From the NCBI GenBank assembly GCA_016705365.1, contig JADIYI010000008.1, forward strand, positions 62,001 to 126,000: a stretch of DNA of 64,000 nt, given 5' to 3'. Of this stretch, positions 54,875 to 63,834 are shown piece by piece. How positions within the stretch are numbered: the first letter of the stretch is position 1; every line of letters starts with the position of its first letter. Position numbers and translations under genes: made by a program. The stretch comes from Gammaproteobacteria bacterium (GTDB taxonomy: Bacteria; Pseudomonadota; Gammaproteobacteria; Pseudomonadales; UBA5518). The notes below the pieces were generated by a model. That model saw nothing but the letters and a program-made list of their open reading frames with translations. It was not told the origin of the DNA and made no database searches.

Positions 54875-56812
54875 ATGCTGGAAATTTCCGAGCACCCGGT
54901 TTCCGAACCGATCCGTGCACACGCTCATCTCGATGCCGGAGATTATCGCCGGCTGTATCAGGAATCGATCAGCGATCCCGATGGGTTCTGGGACCGGCAG
55001 GCGCGAGAGTTCCTGTCCTGGGACGCGCCATGGACCCGGGTACACGAATCCGACATGCAGCGCGGTCACGTCCGCTGGTTCATCGGTGCACGCCTCAACG
55101 TCAGCCACAACTGCATCGATCGCCATTTGCCGCAGCGTGCGCAGCAGACTGCGATCATCTGGGAAGGCGACGGACCGGGCGATAGCGCACATATCAGTTA
55201 TGCCGAGTTGCACGGGCATGTGTGTCGTCTCGCCAACGCGCTGAAAGGGCGCGGTGTCGGCAAGGGCGACCGGGTGTGCATATACATGCCGATGATTCCC
55301 GAGGCGGCCTATGCGATGCTCGCCTGCGCACGCATCGGGGCGGTGCACTCGGTCGTGTTTGGCGGCTTTTCGCCCGAGTCGCTGAAGGACCGGATACTCG
55401 ATTGCGACTGCCGCGTGCTGATCACCGCCGACGAGGGCGTGCGCGGCGGCAAGCGGATACCGCTCAAGGCCAATGCCGATCTGGCGCTGGCGCATTGCCC
55501 GGACGTACATACCAGCATAGTGGTCCGGCGTACCGGCGCCACGCTCGACTGGCAGGCACCACGCGATGTGTGGTACCACGAAATTTGTGCCGCATCTGCG
55601 AGCGACTGCGCAGCGGAACCGATGGAGGCAGAGGATCCCCTGTTCATTCTCTACACCTCGGGATCGACCGGTAAGCCGAAGGGTGTGCTGCACACCACCG
55701 CCGGCTATCTTCTGCAGGCCGCAATCACGCACAAATATGTGTTCGACTATCACGATGGCGACATCTACTGGTGCACCGCCGATGTCGGCTGGGTCACCGG
55801 ACACTCCTACATCGTCTATGGCCCGCTCGCCAACGCCGCCACCACGTTGATGTTCGAAGGTGTGCCGACCTATCCGTCACCAGCGCGCTTCTGGGAAATC
55901 GTCGACACGCACCGGGTGAACATCTTCTACACCGCGCCCACCGCACTGCGCGCATTGATGGGGCTAGGGGACGCACACGTCCGCAGCACCTCGCGCCAGA
56001 GCCTGCGGGTGCTCGGCACGGTCGGCGAGCCGATCAACCCCGAAGCCTGGGAATGGTATTTCCAGGTTGTCGGGGAGCGGCGCTGCCCGGTCATCGACAC
56101 CTGGTGGCAGACCGAGACCGGGGGCATCATGATCGCGCCGTTGCCCGGGGCTACCACCCTCAAGCCCGGCTCCGCGACGCTGCCCTTCTTTGGCATCGTG
56201 CCGGCGCTGCTCGACAGCGAGGGCCAGACAGTCCAGGGCGCGGGCAGCGGCAACCTCGTGATCACCCGCTCATGGCCGGGGCAGATCCGCACCGTCTACG
56301 GCGATCACCAGCGGCTTGTCGATACCTATTACCGCACCTATCCCGGCAACTACTTCACCGGCGACGGCGCGCGCCGGGATGGCGACGGATATTATTGGAT
56401 CACCGGACGCGTGGACGACGTGATCAACGTCTCGGGGCACCGCCTCGGCACCGCCGAAATCGAAAGCGCGCTGGTGCTGCACGACAAGGTTGCGGAGGCG
56501 GCCGTGGTCGGCTTTCCGCACGACATCAAGGGCCAGGGAATCTACGCGTATGTCACCCTGATGCATGATGCCGAACCGAGCGAGGCGCTGCGTCGCGAAC
56601 TGGTGGACATCGTCATCCACGAGATCGGCGCGATCGCTCGCCCCGACGTGATCCAGTGGGCCCCCGGGCTGCCAAAAACCCGTTCCGGAAAGATCATGCG
56701 TCGTATCCTGCGCAAGGTTGCCGCGGATGAGCTCGACAACCTCGGCGACACCACCACACTGGCCGATCCGGCGGTGGTCGGACACCTGGTCGAAAACCGT
56801 CACCATCGCTGA
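54875..56812 (+). CDS. acs: Acetyl-CoA synthetase
   Basis: Activates acetate to acetyl-CoA through acetyl-AMP. It has 645 residues. The AMP-binding loop is ILYTSGSTGKPKGVLH (near 263-278), TWWQTETGG binds the adenylate, ITGRVDDVINVSGHRLGTAE is the hinge, and the acetylation-controlled lysine is in KTRSGKIMRRILRK near the C-terminus. In Pseudomonas the acs gene is also near the pan genes. Confidence 0.96.
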   Translation: MLEISEHPVSEPIRAHAHLDAGDYRRLYQESISDPDGFWDRQAREFLSWDAPWTRVHESDMQRGHVRWFIGARLNVSHNCIDRHLPQRAQQTAIIWEGDGPGDSAHISYAELHGHVCRLANALKGRGVGKGDRVCIYMPMIPEAAYAMLACARIGAVHSVVFGGFSPESLKDRILDCDCRVLITADEGVRGGKRIPLKANADLALAHCPDVHTSIVVRRTGATLDWQAPRDVWYHEICAASASDCAAEPMEAEDPLFILYTSGSTGKPKGVLHTTAGYLLQAAITHKYVFDYHDGDIYWCTADVGWVTGHSYIVYGPLANAATTLMFEGVPTYPSPARFWEIVDTHRVNIFYTAPTALRALMGLGDAHVRSTSRQSLRVLGTVGEPINPEAWEWYFQVVGERRCPVIDTWWQTETGGIMIAPLPGATTLKPGSATLPFFGIVPALLDSEGQTVQGAGSGNLVITRSWPGQIRTVYGDHQRLVDTYYRTYPGNYFTGDGARRDGDGYYWITGRVDDVINVSGHRLGTAEIESALVLHDKVAEAAVVGFPHDIKGQGIYAYVTLMHDAEPSEALRRELVDIVIHEIGAIARPDVIQWAPGLPKTRSGKIMRRILRKVAADELDNLGDTTTLADPAVVGHLVENRHHR

Positions 56813-56825
56813 CCTAGGGGGGTTG

Positions 56826-56901
56826 AGCGCTGCGATCGGGTAGGAGGTAGGGTCACCCCTACCGTCCTCCCACACCACCGAACATGCGGTGTGCGTGCTC
56901 G
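56826..56901 (-). mobile_element. Possible group II intron 3'-end remnant (domain V/VI)
   Basis: On the minus strand CCGCATGTTCGGTGGTGTGG is followed by GGGAGGACGGTAGGG, GTGA and CCCTACCTCCTACCC, then GATC. This resembles the 3' strand of a domain V and a complete domain VI hairpin ending in CTACCCGAT, as in bacterial group II introns. The 5' strand of domain V and any reverse transcriptase are missing, so at most a relic remains. Recognition is by pattern only. Confidence 0.4.
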
Positions 56902-57296
56902 AACATGGCCACGTGGTGATCGACGAACTGGTGTCAGCCGAAGTCATGGATTGCATCGAGGTGGGAACTGCAGCCTTGTTTCGATTCGACGTCATTCGGC
57001 CACCTGCTCGAGTTGGGGGCCAAAGCGCAGCGCACCGAGTCGTTGATCGCCCGCTCGCCGACCGTGCGTGAACTGATCATGCAGGATACCTATCCGGGTG
57101 CGCTCAAGGAGCTGTTGTCGCACGCGGCCACCGTGCAGCTGGCGGTGACCGCCAAAACTCATTCACTTTATTCGGGCTGGCGAACGAACCGATGAAGCCG
57201 GTCTACTGACTGAAACAGGATTTACGCGCCGGGGCACCACCGCAGCGAAACCATTTGCTCGTCGGGCTCGCGAAGGGCAACGTAAACCCGGCGTTA
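56902..57296 (+). other. Degenerate region of unknown origin downstream of acs
   Basis: About 400 bp without an intact gene. Two short frames carry protein-like text, LEHGHVVIDELVSAEVMDC (from about 56895) and HLLELGAKAQRTESLIARSP continuing to HAATVQLAVTAK (57002-57190), in different frames, as though one gene had been cut and frameshifted. I do not recognise the family. The adjacent intron-like remnant suggests a graveyard of mobile DNA. Confidence 0.4.
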
Positions 57297-57611
57297 TCAA
57301 CCTGTCAGCACATCACCCGCCCGGTTATCGACGGTTACGATGGTGTCGTGATATTCGATCGTGGGGGTTGCCCCCATGCTTTGTCGAAACGTCTCCAGGA
57401 ACTGGTCGCTGAAAAAAGCCTCGGCGCTCGCCCTGGAATCCCAGAGGTAAACGGATAGCCCGTCGCTGCTGTCGACATCAAAGCAAAACTGCTTGCTGTA
57501 GAGGTGCGGCATGCCCTTGAACATATTTTCAGCACCATATTGCAGCATTGCTGAAATCTCCTCGCGGGTATAACTCTTTGGCGTCTTGTATTTCACGATT
57601 ACCGTAACCAC
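57297..57611 (-). CDS. Small YdhR-like putative monooxygenase
   Basis: A 104-residue protein with an alternating beta-alpha pattern: MVTVIVKYKTPKSYTREEIS, PHLYSKQFCFD, GLSVYLWDSRASAEAFFSDQ and IEYHDTIVTVD. This fits a dimeric ferredoxin-like fold as in YdhR and antibiotic-biosynthesis monooxygenases. No catalytic residue can be assigned. It lies 58 bp downstream of the GMC oxidoreductase on the same strand, so the two may work together. Confidence 0.6.
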   Translation of the reverse strand: MVTVIVKYKTPKSYTREEISAMLQYGAENMFKGMPHLYSKQFCFDVDSSDGLSVYLWDSRASAEAFFSDQFLETFRQSMGATPTIEYHDTIVTVDNRAGDVLTG

Positions 57612-57669
57612 AAATCTGCTCCTTTCTATCGATCGCTGAGTGTAAAACGTTCATCTGAATTCGAGGATG

Positions 57670-59259
57670 CTACGCAGGATACTCTTCGAGAATCCGGTCA
57701 GCAGCACGCATGGCAACAGCCATGATCGATGCGTTGGTAATGCCCGCCAGCATTTCGGGATAAATGGAGCAGTCGACCACCCGCACCCCATCGATACCGT
57801 GAACCCGGGTATTCCCGTCCACGACAGACGTTACGCCATCACGACCCATGGCGCAGGTTCCAGTGGCGTGAAATCCTGGCTGGCCACCTTTCCTGTAAAG
57901 CTCGAGAATCTCCTCGTCGCTTTGCGCAGCGGCAGAGGATGGCAGCTCGCGCGACAGCTTCGCTGCCAACGGTGGCTGCGCTGCTATGGCGCGAATTTGA
58001 CGGACTGCCGCAACGCTACTCCGCCGGTCGTATTCATCGCCGAGGTAGTTTGGCCTGATCAGCGCAGCGGCACCGGGATCGGACGAACGAATGCGAATCT
58101 CACCGCTGCTTTTCGGGTACATCAGGTAGCCGGCGATGCTGACACCGGGGGACTCGCTGAAAGTATTCCCCTCGCGAGAATAAGGATTGAACATCAACAT
58201 GATATCCGGAGTATTCAGCCCTTCATCAGAGCGTATGAACGCCGCGGCATGACAGGGTGATTGGGCCATGGGGCCTTTCCCGGTCATGAAGTAGCGGAGC
58301 ACATTCCAGATCAACGGGAGGCCGGCGTATTGCCGGTTTTCCGAATCAGCCCACGACTTGACCCCGAAGCTGATGCCCAACAGCAGGTGTTCGCGCAGAT
58401 TGGCCCCGACACGCGGATTGGCATGAATAACGGGAATGCCCAATTCGTCCAGCAGCGGAGCAGGTCCGACACCGGATCGTTGCAGAATCTGCGGGGACTC
58501 CAGGGTACCGGCGCAAAGCACAATCTCGCGCCGAGCGGTGTAACTGATCTTCCCGCCTTTGCCATGACAGATGACCGAGGTCGCCCGCTTTCCCTCGAAC
58601 ACGAGCTTGTTGACCTGGATATCGGTTTCAATATGCAAGTTGGTGCGCCGCTGAAGCGGCTTCAAAAACGCGGTGGAGGCGCTGTGGCGCTTGCCTTTCC
58701 GATCAATATTGAAGTGCAGATAGCCGACACCCCTTTGACCGACATCCACCATGAGTTCACGGCGCGGCAGCCCGGTCGCACAGGAAGATTCGATGAAAGC
58801 CTGTGTGATGGCATGCTGAGTTGCGTGGGTGGTGGTCGGTATGATGCCATTGCTGGAACCGGAGCCATCCAGCGCATGGAAATACGGCTCCATACGCGAC
58901 CAGGCCCACTCATCCCCACCTGCCTCGGCCAGCGCCGAAAAGCCCTCGGGCTGAGGCCGGGCCCAGAGCATGCCGTTGACCGAACTCGAGCCGCCCAGTG
59001 TTTTCCCCCGCAGCCAGACTTCACTTGATGGCTCATTGGCAGCACGTGTGACAGGGTAGCGGCTCACATAGGTAGTGCCCGCCAAAACAGCGCCAAACCC
59101 TTTGGGCATCGTCAGCAGCACACTGGAATCGCGCTTTCCCTGCTCGAGAAGAAGCACCGAAAGCCGGCCGCTTGCGCTGAGCTTGTTCGCCATCACACTA
59201 CCGGCAGAGCCTGCGCCGACGATAATGAAATCAAATATTGATGCGTTAGAGCCGTTCAT
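57670..59259 (-). CDS. GMC family FAD-dependent oxidoreductase
   Basis: Flavoenzyme oxidising an alcohol group, choline dehydrogenase or alkanol dehydrogenase type. It has 529 residues. The FAD Rossmann motif is FIIVGAGSAGSVMANKL (about 11-27), the GMC signature is RGKTLGGSSSVNGMLW, the second GMC motif is AGTLESPQILQRSG, and the catalytic His lies in GFHATGTCAMGRD. No signal peptide is seen. The substrate cannot be predicted. The repeat element upstream may mark it as an acquired gene. Confidence 0.9.
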   Translation of the reverse strand: MNGSNASIFDFIIVGAGSAGSVMANKLSASGRLSVLLLEQGKRDSSVLLTMPKGFGAVLAGTTYVSRYPVTRAANEPSSEVWLRGKTLGGSSSVNGMLWARPQPEGFSALAEAGGDEWAWSRMEPYFHALDGSGSSNGIIPTTTHATQHAITQAFIESSCATGLPRRELMVDVGQRGVGYLHFNIDRKGKRHSASTAFLKPLQRRTNLHIETDIQVNKLVFEGKRATSVICHGKGGKISYTARREIVLCAGTLESPQILQRSGVGPAPLLDELGIPVIHANPRVGANLREHLLLGISFGVKSWADSENRQYAGLPLIWNVLRYFMTGKGPMAQSPCHAAAFIRSDEGLNTPDIMLMFNPYSREGNTFSESPGVSIAGYLMYPKSSGEIRIRSSDPGAAALIRPNYLGDEYDRRSSVAAVRQIRAIAAQPPLAAKLSRELPSSAAAQSDEEILELYRKGGQPGFHATGTCAMGRDGVTSVVDGNTRVHGIDGVRVVDCSIYPEMLAGITNASIMAVAMRAADRILEEYPA

Positions 59260-59295
59260 GAGAAAACCCGGTGTAGGCGACTGATCTTACTCGTA

Positions 59296-59426
59296 AAAGG
59301 GGACCGTAAAAGGGGACAGATTTATTTTCTCTCTGCTAAATAAATCTGTCCCCTTTTCTGGTCCCCTTTTCTGGTCGTCCCCTTTTCTGGTCCCCTTTTC
59401 TGCTTTTCTGATAGCCCCCTTTTCTA
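59296..59426. repeat. 20-bp inverted repeat plus CCCCTTTTCTGGT tandem repeats
   Basis: AAAAGGGGACAGATTTATTT (59308-59327) is followed after 10 bases by its perfect reverse complement (59338-59357). A partial AAAAGGGGACCG copy precedes it at 59296. After it come direct repeats of TCCCCTTTTCTGGT down to 59426, the last of which supplies the TAG stop of the cytochrome gene. I recall such AGGGGACAGATTTATTT palindromes as dispersed repeats in proteobacterial genomes; no transposase is adjacent. Confidence 0.8.
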
Positions 59427-61040
59427 GGACTCTGCAGGCTCAAGTCCCACGACCACGGCACGCGCACGCAGATGCGAAAACACCCCGGCGGGCACCTCCA
59501 TTGCTTCCGTCTTCACCCTTTTCAGCGTATTCGCATCGTAGATGTCCAGCCGGCCTGCATCCGCGCCCGCGCTCTGGTCACCGCCGCCCCTGGCGCTGAT
59601 ATACAGGTACTCGCCCCGCGCGGTGTACTCCGGAAAATGCGAATAACCGGTGGTACCTCCGACCATCAGGCTCTTGACGACAGTCAGCGTGTCCTTGTCG
59701 ATGAACTGGATCATGTTCGCACTCGAGTCGGTACCCACGATATCGACCACGATATAAGGAGCCCGCGGATGGGCAGCCGGCGATTCGGTGGGCCCCAGGA
59801 CCGGAATGCGTTTGACGACCTCGAAGGTATTCATGTCAAACACGGTCACTTCATACGGCTTGCAGGCACGCGAACCGATATTGGTACCGATGCCCAGGAA
59901 GCGGTCATGCTGCCGCACCACCGCTCCCGAACCGAGATGTGGCTGGCACCCGGCCGGGATCTTTTTGACAATACTCTTGCTGGCCAGATCGATGACGGTG
60001 TTGACATCGTCATCGTACGAGGACACGAGGAGATGACGGCCATCCGGCGAGAGAAACGCATCGTGCAGGTGCCGCCCCACATCGGTGATCGGGGTGACGG
60101 GCATATCGGGTTGAGCCAGATCCACGATCCACACCTGGCCGGCCTGTTCGAGGGCGATGGCAAAATAGTCCGCAAACGGAGTGCCGGTGATCATCCCCGA
60201 ATCCGCCTCGACCATCTTGCCATCCGGATCGATGCCGCGCAGTTCCATCAGCTTGACCGGTTCCAGGGTATCGGCATCGAGGATGACCGCCGTATTCGGC
60301 ACGTAGGAACCCGCGGCGAGGTATTTTCCGTCGCGTGATACTGCAAGCGAGGTGCCGTTCAATCCAGCCCGGATCTTGCGCACCACTTGCAACGAATACA
60401 GATCAACCTTGTGGATGTAGCCGATATCGTCGCGAACATACGCCCAGCGATCCTGCCTGGGGTGAAAATCCATCAGATGCGGTGCGAAGCCGGTCGGCAC
60501 CTCACCAACCTTCCGGTTGTTCCTGCCGTCGAAGAAAACAACCTTGGCTTGATCCCCGACGGCGAATCGGCCGCGTGACATGACGGCCATCAGATCATCG
60601 ATATCCTGGATCGGGTAGACGGGTTTCTCGGGCAAGGTCGACTCATCGGCAACCAACACGACCAGCGACTTCCGTATATCGCCCATGCCCCAGGACATGG
60701 TTTTCCGGGGCTGTTTCGTGATCAGCGCAGCGAGCAAACCCCGCTGCCGCGCCGACAGGATCCGGGGCCAGGTCGGATGCTGCGGCATCAAGGTCGTCGC
60801 ACTGCCTATTTCTATCCTGGAATCAACCTCGGCCTCGCCAAGTGTGGTTTGATCACTGTTCAACGCTGGCCCGATGTATCCACCACGATCCGCTCCATGG
60901 CAGACCGCGCAATGGTCGGCATACAGTTGTTCAGCTTCCTCAAAATCCTCCGCCACCGCCACATCCGGGATTCCCAGCCATGCTGCCATCGCTAGAACGG
61001 CGGCCGAGACGCGACAGGTATCGCGTATGGATACACTCAT
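59424..61040 (-). CDS. Cytochrome c / cytochrome d1-type beta-propeller protein (NirS/NirN-like)
   Basis: A periplasmic 538-residue protein: signal peptide ending near VAVAED (about 31), then a cytochrome c domain with CAVCH (44-48) and the Met ligand candidate in TTLMPQHPTW. An eight-bladed propeller resembling the haem d1 domain of NirS, NirN and NirF follows (about 130-538). Possible d1 ligands are in VGRHLHDAFLSPDGRH, with other His in GCQPHLGSG and GYSHFPEY. No nir biogenesis genes are in the window, so it may bind no d1 haem or serve another oxidation. A dispersed repeat overlaps its stop codon. Confidence 0.75.
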   Translation of the reverse strand: MSVSIRDTCRVSAAVLAMAAWLGIPDVAVAEDFEEAEQLYADHCAVCHGADRGGYIGPALNSDQTTLGEAEVDSRIEIGSATTLMPQHPTWPRILSARQRGLLAALITKQPRKTMSWGMGDIRKSLVVLVADESTLPEKPVYPIQDIDDLMAVMSRGRFAVGDQAKVVFFDGRNNRKVGEVPTGFAPHLMDFHPRQDRWAYVRDDIGYIHKVDLYSLQVVRKIRAGLNGTSLAVSRDGKYLAAGSYVPNTAVILDADTLEPVKLMELRGIDPDGKMVEADSGMITGTPFADYFAIALEQAGQVWIVDLAQPDMPVTPITDVGRHLHDAFLSPDGRHLLVSSYDDDVNTVIDLASKSIVKKIPAGCQPHLGSGAVVRQHDRFLGIGTNIGSRACKPYEVTVFDMNTFEVVKRIPVLGPTESPAAHPRAPYIVVDIVGTDSSANMIQFIDKDTLTVVKSLMVGGTTGYSHFPEYTARGEYLYISARGGGDQSAGADAGRLDIYDANTLKRVKTEAMEVPAGVFSHLRARAVVVGLEPAES

Positions 61041-61337
61041 TCATATCTCCTTGCTTGCACTCGCAAGGAAAACAACCCTTCGAGCCACAAACGCATCATC
61101 TCACCGTCACCGGACTCCGTCCATGCAGGGTGCTCCATACGCGATGCGGGCGGGGATGCGCGGCAGGATTGTGCCCTGCGCGGATTTCATCCAGAGCCTC
61201 GATACCGACAGCCTGCACCTACCGGAAACGTTGATGCACGTAACAAGCTGGGCGAAATGGTGCCGTTCGCGCCACGCACGGTGCCGAAGCGAGTACTCGT
61301 GACCGCCGAGCACGGGTTGAAACCAATCGTCGCGCCA
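61041..61337. other. Intergenic region with possible decayed coding sequence
   Basis: About 300 bp between the cytochrome gene and the pnp terminator. On the plus strand near 61236-61310 one frame reads NKLGEMVPFAP, which faintly recalls RND efflux pump sequence, but it is too short to assign. No intact gene is seen. Confidence 0.3.
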
Positions 61338-61371
61338 AAAACAAAAGGAGCCTTGCGGCTCCTTTTGTTTT
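61338..61371 (-). terminator. rpsO-pnp terminator
   Basis: AAAACAAAAGGAGCC pairs perfectly with GGCTCCTTTTGTTTT over 15 bp around TTGC. It lies 19 bases after the pnp stop on the minus strand and is T-rich on both strands, so it can end transcription in both directions. Confidence 0.92.
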
Positions 61372-61389
61372 ACGTTTGCGCAGCAGTGA

Positions 61390-63492
61390 TTACTCGCCGC
61401 CGGAAGCGTCTTCGCTCACTTCCTTCATGCTGAGCTTGATGCGCCCGCGCGGATCGACATCCAGCACCTTTACCCGCACCTGCTGGCCTTCGCTCAGCAC
61501 GTCGGTAACGTTCTCGATGCGCTGGTTCGCGATCTGCGAAATGTGCACCAGGCCATCCTTGCCCGGCATGATCGTCACGAACGCGCCAAAATCGACGATG
61601 CGCGCCACGGTGCCGGTATAGGTCTCGCCGACCTTGGCTTCCGCGGTGATCGCCTCGACACGTGCCAGGGCGGCATCACGCGACTCCGCATTCTCGCCGT
61701 AGATACGCACCGTGCCATCGTCGGAAATATCGATCGAGGCACCGGTCTCTTCGGTGATGCTGCGAATGGTCGCGCCGCCCTTGCCGATCACATCGCGTAT
61801 CTTGTCGGTATCGATGCGGATCATGACCATCTGCGGCGCATTGTCGGAAACGCTGGGCCGCGATTCGGTGATTGCACGGCTCATCTCGCCGAGGATGTGC
61901 AGGCGCGCATGACGGGCCTGATCGAGGGCGGCTTCCATGATTTCTTCGGTGATGCCCTGGATCTTGATATCCATCTGCAACGCAGTCACGCCCTCGGCGG
62001 TTCCGGCAACCTTGAAATCCATGTCGCCGAGATGATCCTCGTCTCCGAGAATATCGGTGATCACGGCAAACTTGTTGCCTTCCTTGACCAGCCCCATCGC
62101 GATGCCGGCAACCGGTGCCCGCAGCGGAATGCCCGCATCCATCATTGCGAGGCTTGCACCGCACACGGTGGCCATCGAGCTCGACCCGTTTGATTCGGTG
62201 ACCTCCGAAACCACCCGTATGCTGTACGGGAAATCGTCCATCGAAGGCAGCACTGCAGCCACGCCGCGACGGGCAAGTTTCCCGTGACCAATCTCGCGGC
62301 GTCCCGGCCCGGCTATGCGACCCGTCTCGCCCACCGAGTAAGGAGGGAAGTTGTAGTGCAGCATGAACGGGTCCTTGTACTCGCCATGCAGCGCATCGAT
62401 GATCTGGGCATCGCGGGCGGTACCCAGCGTCGCAACCACTATGGCCTGTGTTTCGCCGCGGGTGAAGATCGCCGAACCATGCACGCGAGGCAGGAAACCG
62501 ACCTCGGCCACGATGGGACGCACGGTTTTCAGATCACGTCCATCGATACGGGGCTTGCCATTGACGATGCGCTCACGCACGATTTTCTTCTCGAGCTTGG
62601 CAAACGCATTCGCAACTTCTTCCGCGCTGACCGCACCGCCTTCGACTGCGATCGCCACAACTGCCGCCTGGCGCAGATCGTTGACCCGGTCATAGCGGGC
62701 CTGCTTCTCGATGATCCGGTAAGCCTCGCCGATGTCATGACCGAATTGCTCGCGCAGCTGATCGGCAAGCGTGGCATGTTCCTGACTGGCTTCGAGCTCC
62801 CAGCGTGGCTTGCCGGTCTCCGCGGCCAGCTCGGTGATCGCCTTGATCACGACCTGCATTTCCTGGTGCGCATACAGCACCGCACCAAGCATCTGGTCTT
62901 CGGTGAGTTCCTGTGCCTCGGACTCGACCATGAGCACCGCGTCTGCGGTTCCGGCGACCACCATGTTCAGCGCCGAAGTATCGAGCTGTGCGTAATTGGG
63001 GTTCAGCACATAACCCTTGTCGGCCATGAAACCAACACGTGCAGCACCGATCGGGCCATCAAAGGGAATACCGGAAATGGAAAGGGCGGCCGAAGTGCCA
63101 ATCAGCGCGGCGATATCCGGATCGCCACTCTTGTCGGTCGACAGCACCGTGCAGATTACCTGCACTTCATTGCGGAACCCTTTCGGGAACAGCGGACGGA
63201 TCGGGCGATCGATCAGCCGCGACGTCAGCGTTTCCTTCTCCGACAGCCGGCCTTCACGCTTGAAGAAGCCGCCGGGGATCTTGCCCGCCGCAAAGGTCTT
63301 CTCGATGTAGTGCACCGAAAGCGGGAAGAAGCTCTGTCCCGCCTTGGCTTTCTTGTCGGCAACAACCGTGACCAGCACGGTTGTTTGGTCGACGGTGACC
63401 AGCACCGCGCCGGTCGCCTGACGTGCCACACGGCCAGTCTCCAGCGTGACGCTATGGTCACCGTATTTGAACGTTTTTCTTACGGGGTTCAC
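61390..63492 (-). CDS. pnp: Polyribonucleotide nucleotidyltransferase
   Basis: Phosphorolytic 3'-5' exoribonuclease, part of the RNA degradosome. I chose the GTG at 63492 (700 residues, (M)NPVRKTFKYGDHSVTLETGR), preceded by GGAGG at 8 bases. The two RNase PH domains contain FFKREGRLSEKE and the second-core SDNAPQ-to-DKIRDVIGKGGATIRSI KH domain. The S1 domain follows with GDEN-like YTGTVARIVDFGAFV and an acidic C-terminus. It lies 72 bp after rpsO. In E. coli an RNase III hairpin in this gap controls pnp. Confidence 0.97.
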   Translation of the reverse strand: MNPVRKTFKYGDHSVTLETGRVARQATGAVLVTVDQTTVLVTVVADKKAKAGQSFFPLSVHYIEKTFAAGKIPGGFFKREGRLSEKETLTSRLIDRPIRPLFPKGFRNEVQVICTVLSTDKSGDPDIAALIGTSAALSISGIPFDGPIGAARVGFMADKGYVLNPNYAQLDTSALNMVVAGTADAVLMVESEAQELTEDQMLGAVLYAHQEMQVVIKAITELAAETGKPRWELEASQEHATLADQLREQFGHDIGEAYRIIEKQARYDRVNDLRQAAVVAIAVEGGAVSAEEVANAFAKLEKKIVRERIVNGKPRIDGRDLKTVRPIVAEVGFLPRVHGSAIFTRGETQAIVVATLGTARDAQIIDALHGEYKDPFMLHYNFPPYSVGETGRIAGPGRREIGHGKLARRGVAAVLPSMDDFPYSIRVVSEVTESNGSSSMATVCGASLAMMDAGIPLRAPVAGIAMGLVKEGNKFAVITDILGDEDHLGDMDFKVAGTAEGVTALQMDIKIQGITEEIMEAALDQARHARLHILGEMSRAITESRPSVSDNAPQMVMIRIDTDKIRDVIGKGGATIRSITEETGASIDISDDGTVRIYGENAESRDAALARVEAITAEAKVGETYTGTVARIVDFGAFVTIMPGKDGLVHISQIANQRIENVTDVLSEGQQVRVKVLDVDPRGRIKLSMKEVSEDASGGE

Positions 63493-63564
63493 AAAAAATC
63501 CTCCACATTCGACCGGCGATTGCGCCGATCCATGATATTTCTGCCTGATCGACCGATCGGGCAA

Positions 63565-63834
63565 TTAACGACGCAGACCAAGCCGACTGATCAGGCTTGC
63601 ATAACGCTGGGCGTCTTTTCGCTTCAGGTAATCGAGCAATTTGCGACGCTGGTTCACCATGCGAATGAGGCCACGCCGCGAGTGGTGGTCCTTCTTGTGC
63701 GCGCCAAAATGCCCCTGTAACTTGTCGATATTCGCGCTCAGCAGCGCAACCTGTACCTCGGGGGATCCGGTATCAGCTTCCGCGGTCTGATACTCCTTGA
63801 CGATCTTGCCCTTTTCCTCTGCATTCAACGACAT
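63565..63834 (-). CDS. rpsO: 30S ribosomal protein S15
   Basis: Binds the central domain of 16S rRNA early in 30S assembly. It has 89 residues, MSLNAEEKGKIVKEYQTAEA, with family stretch DTGSPEVQVALLSANI and HKKDHHSRRGL. The upstream truB gene expected here would be beyond the window edge. S15 usually represses its own translation through the leader. Confidence 0.98.
   Translation of the reverse strand: MSLNAEEKGKIVKEYQTAEADTGSPEVQVALLSANIDKLQGHFGAHKKDHHSRRGLIRMVNQRRKLLDYLKRKDAQRYASLISRLGLRR

Noticed and set aside
62284..63720. 478-codon plus-strand frame opposite pnp and rpsO
   Set aside because: It runs across two real genes and their gap on the other strand; no domain is visible.
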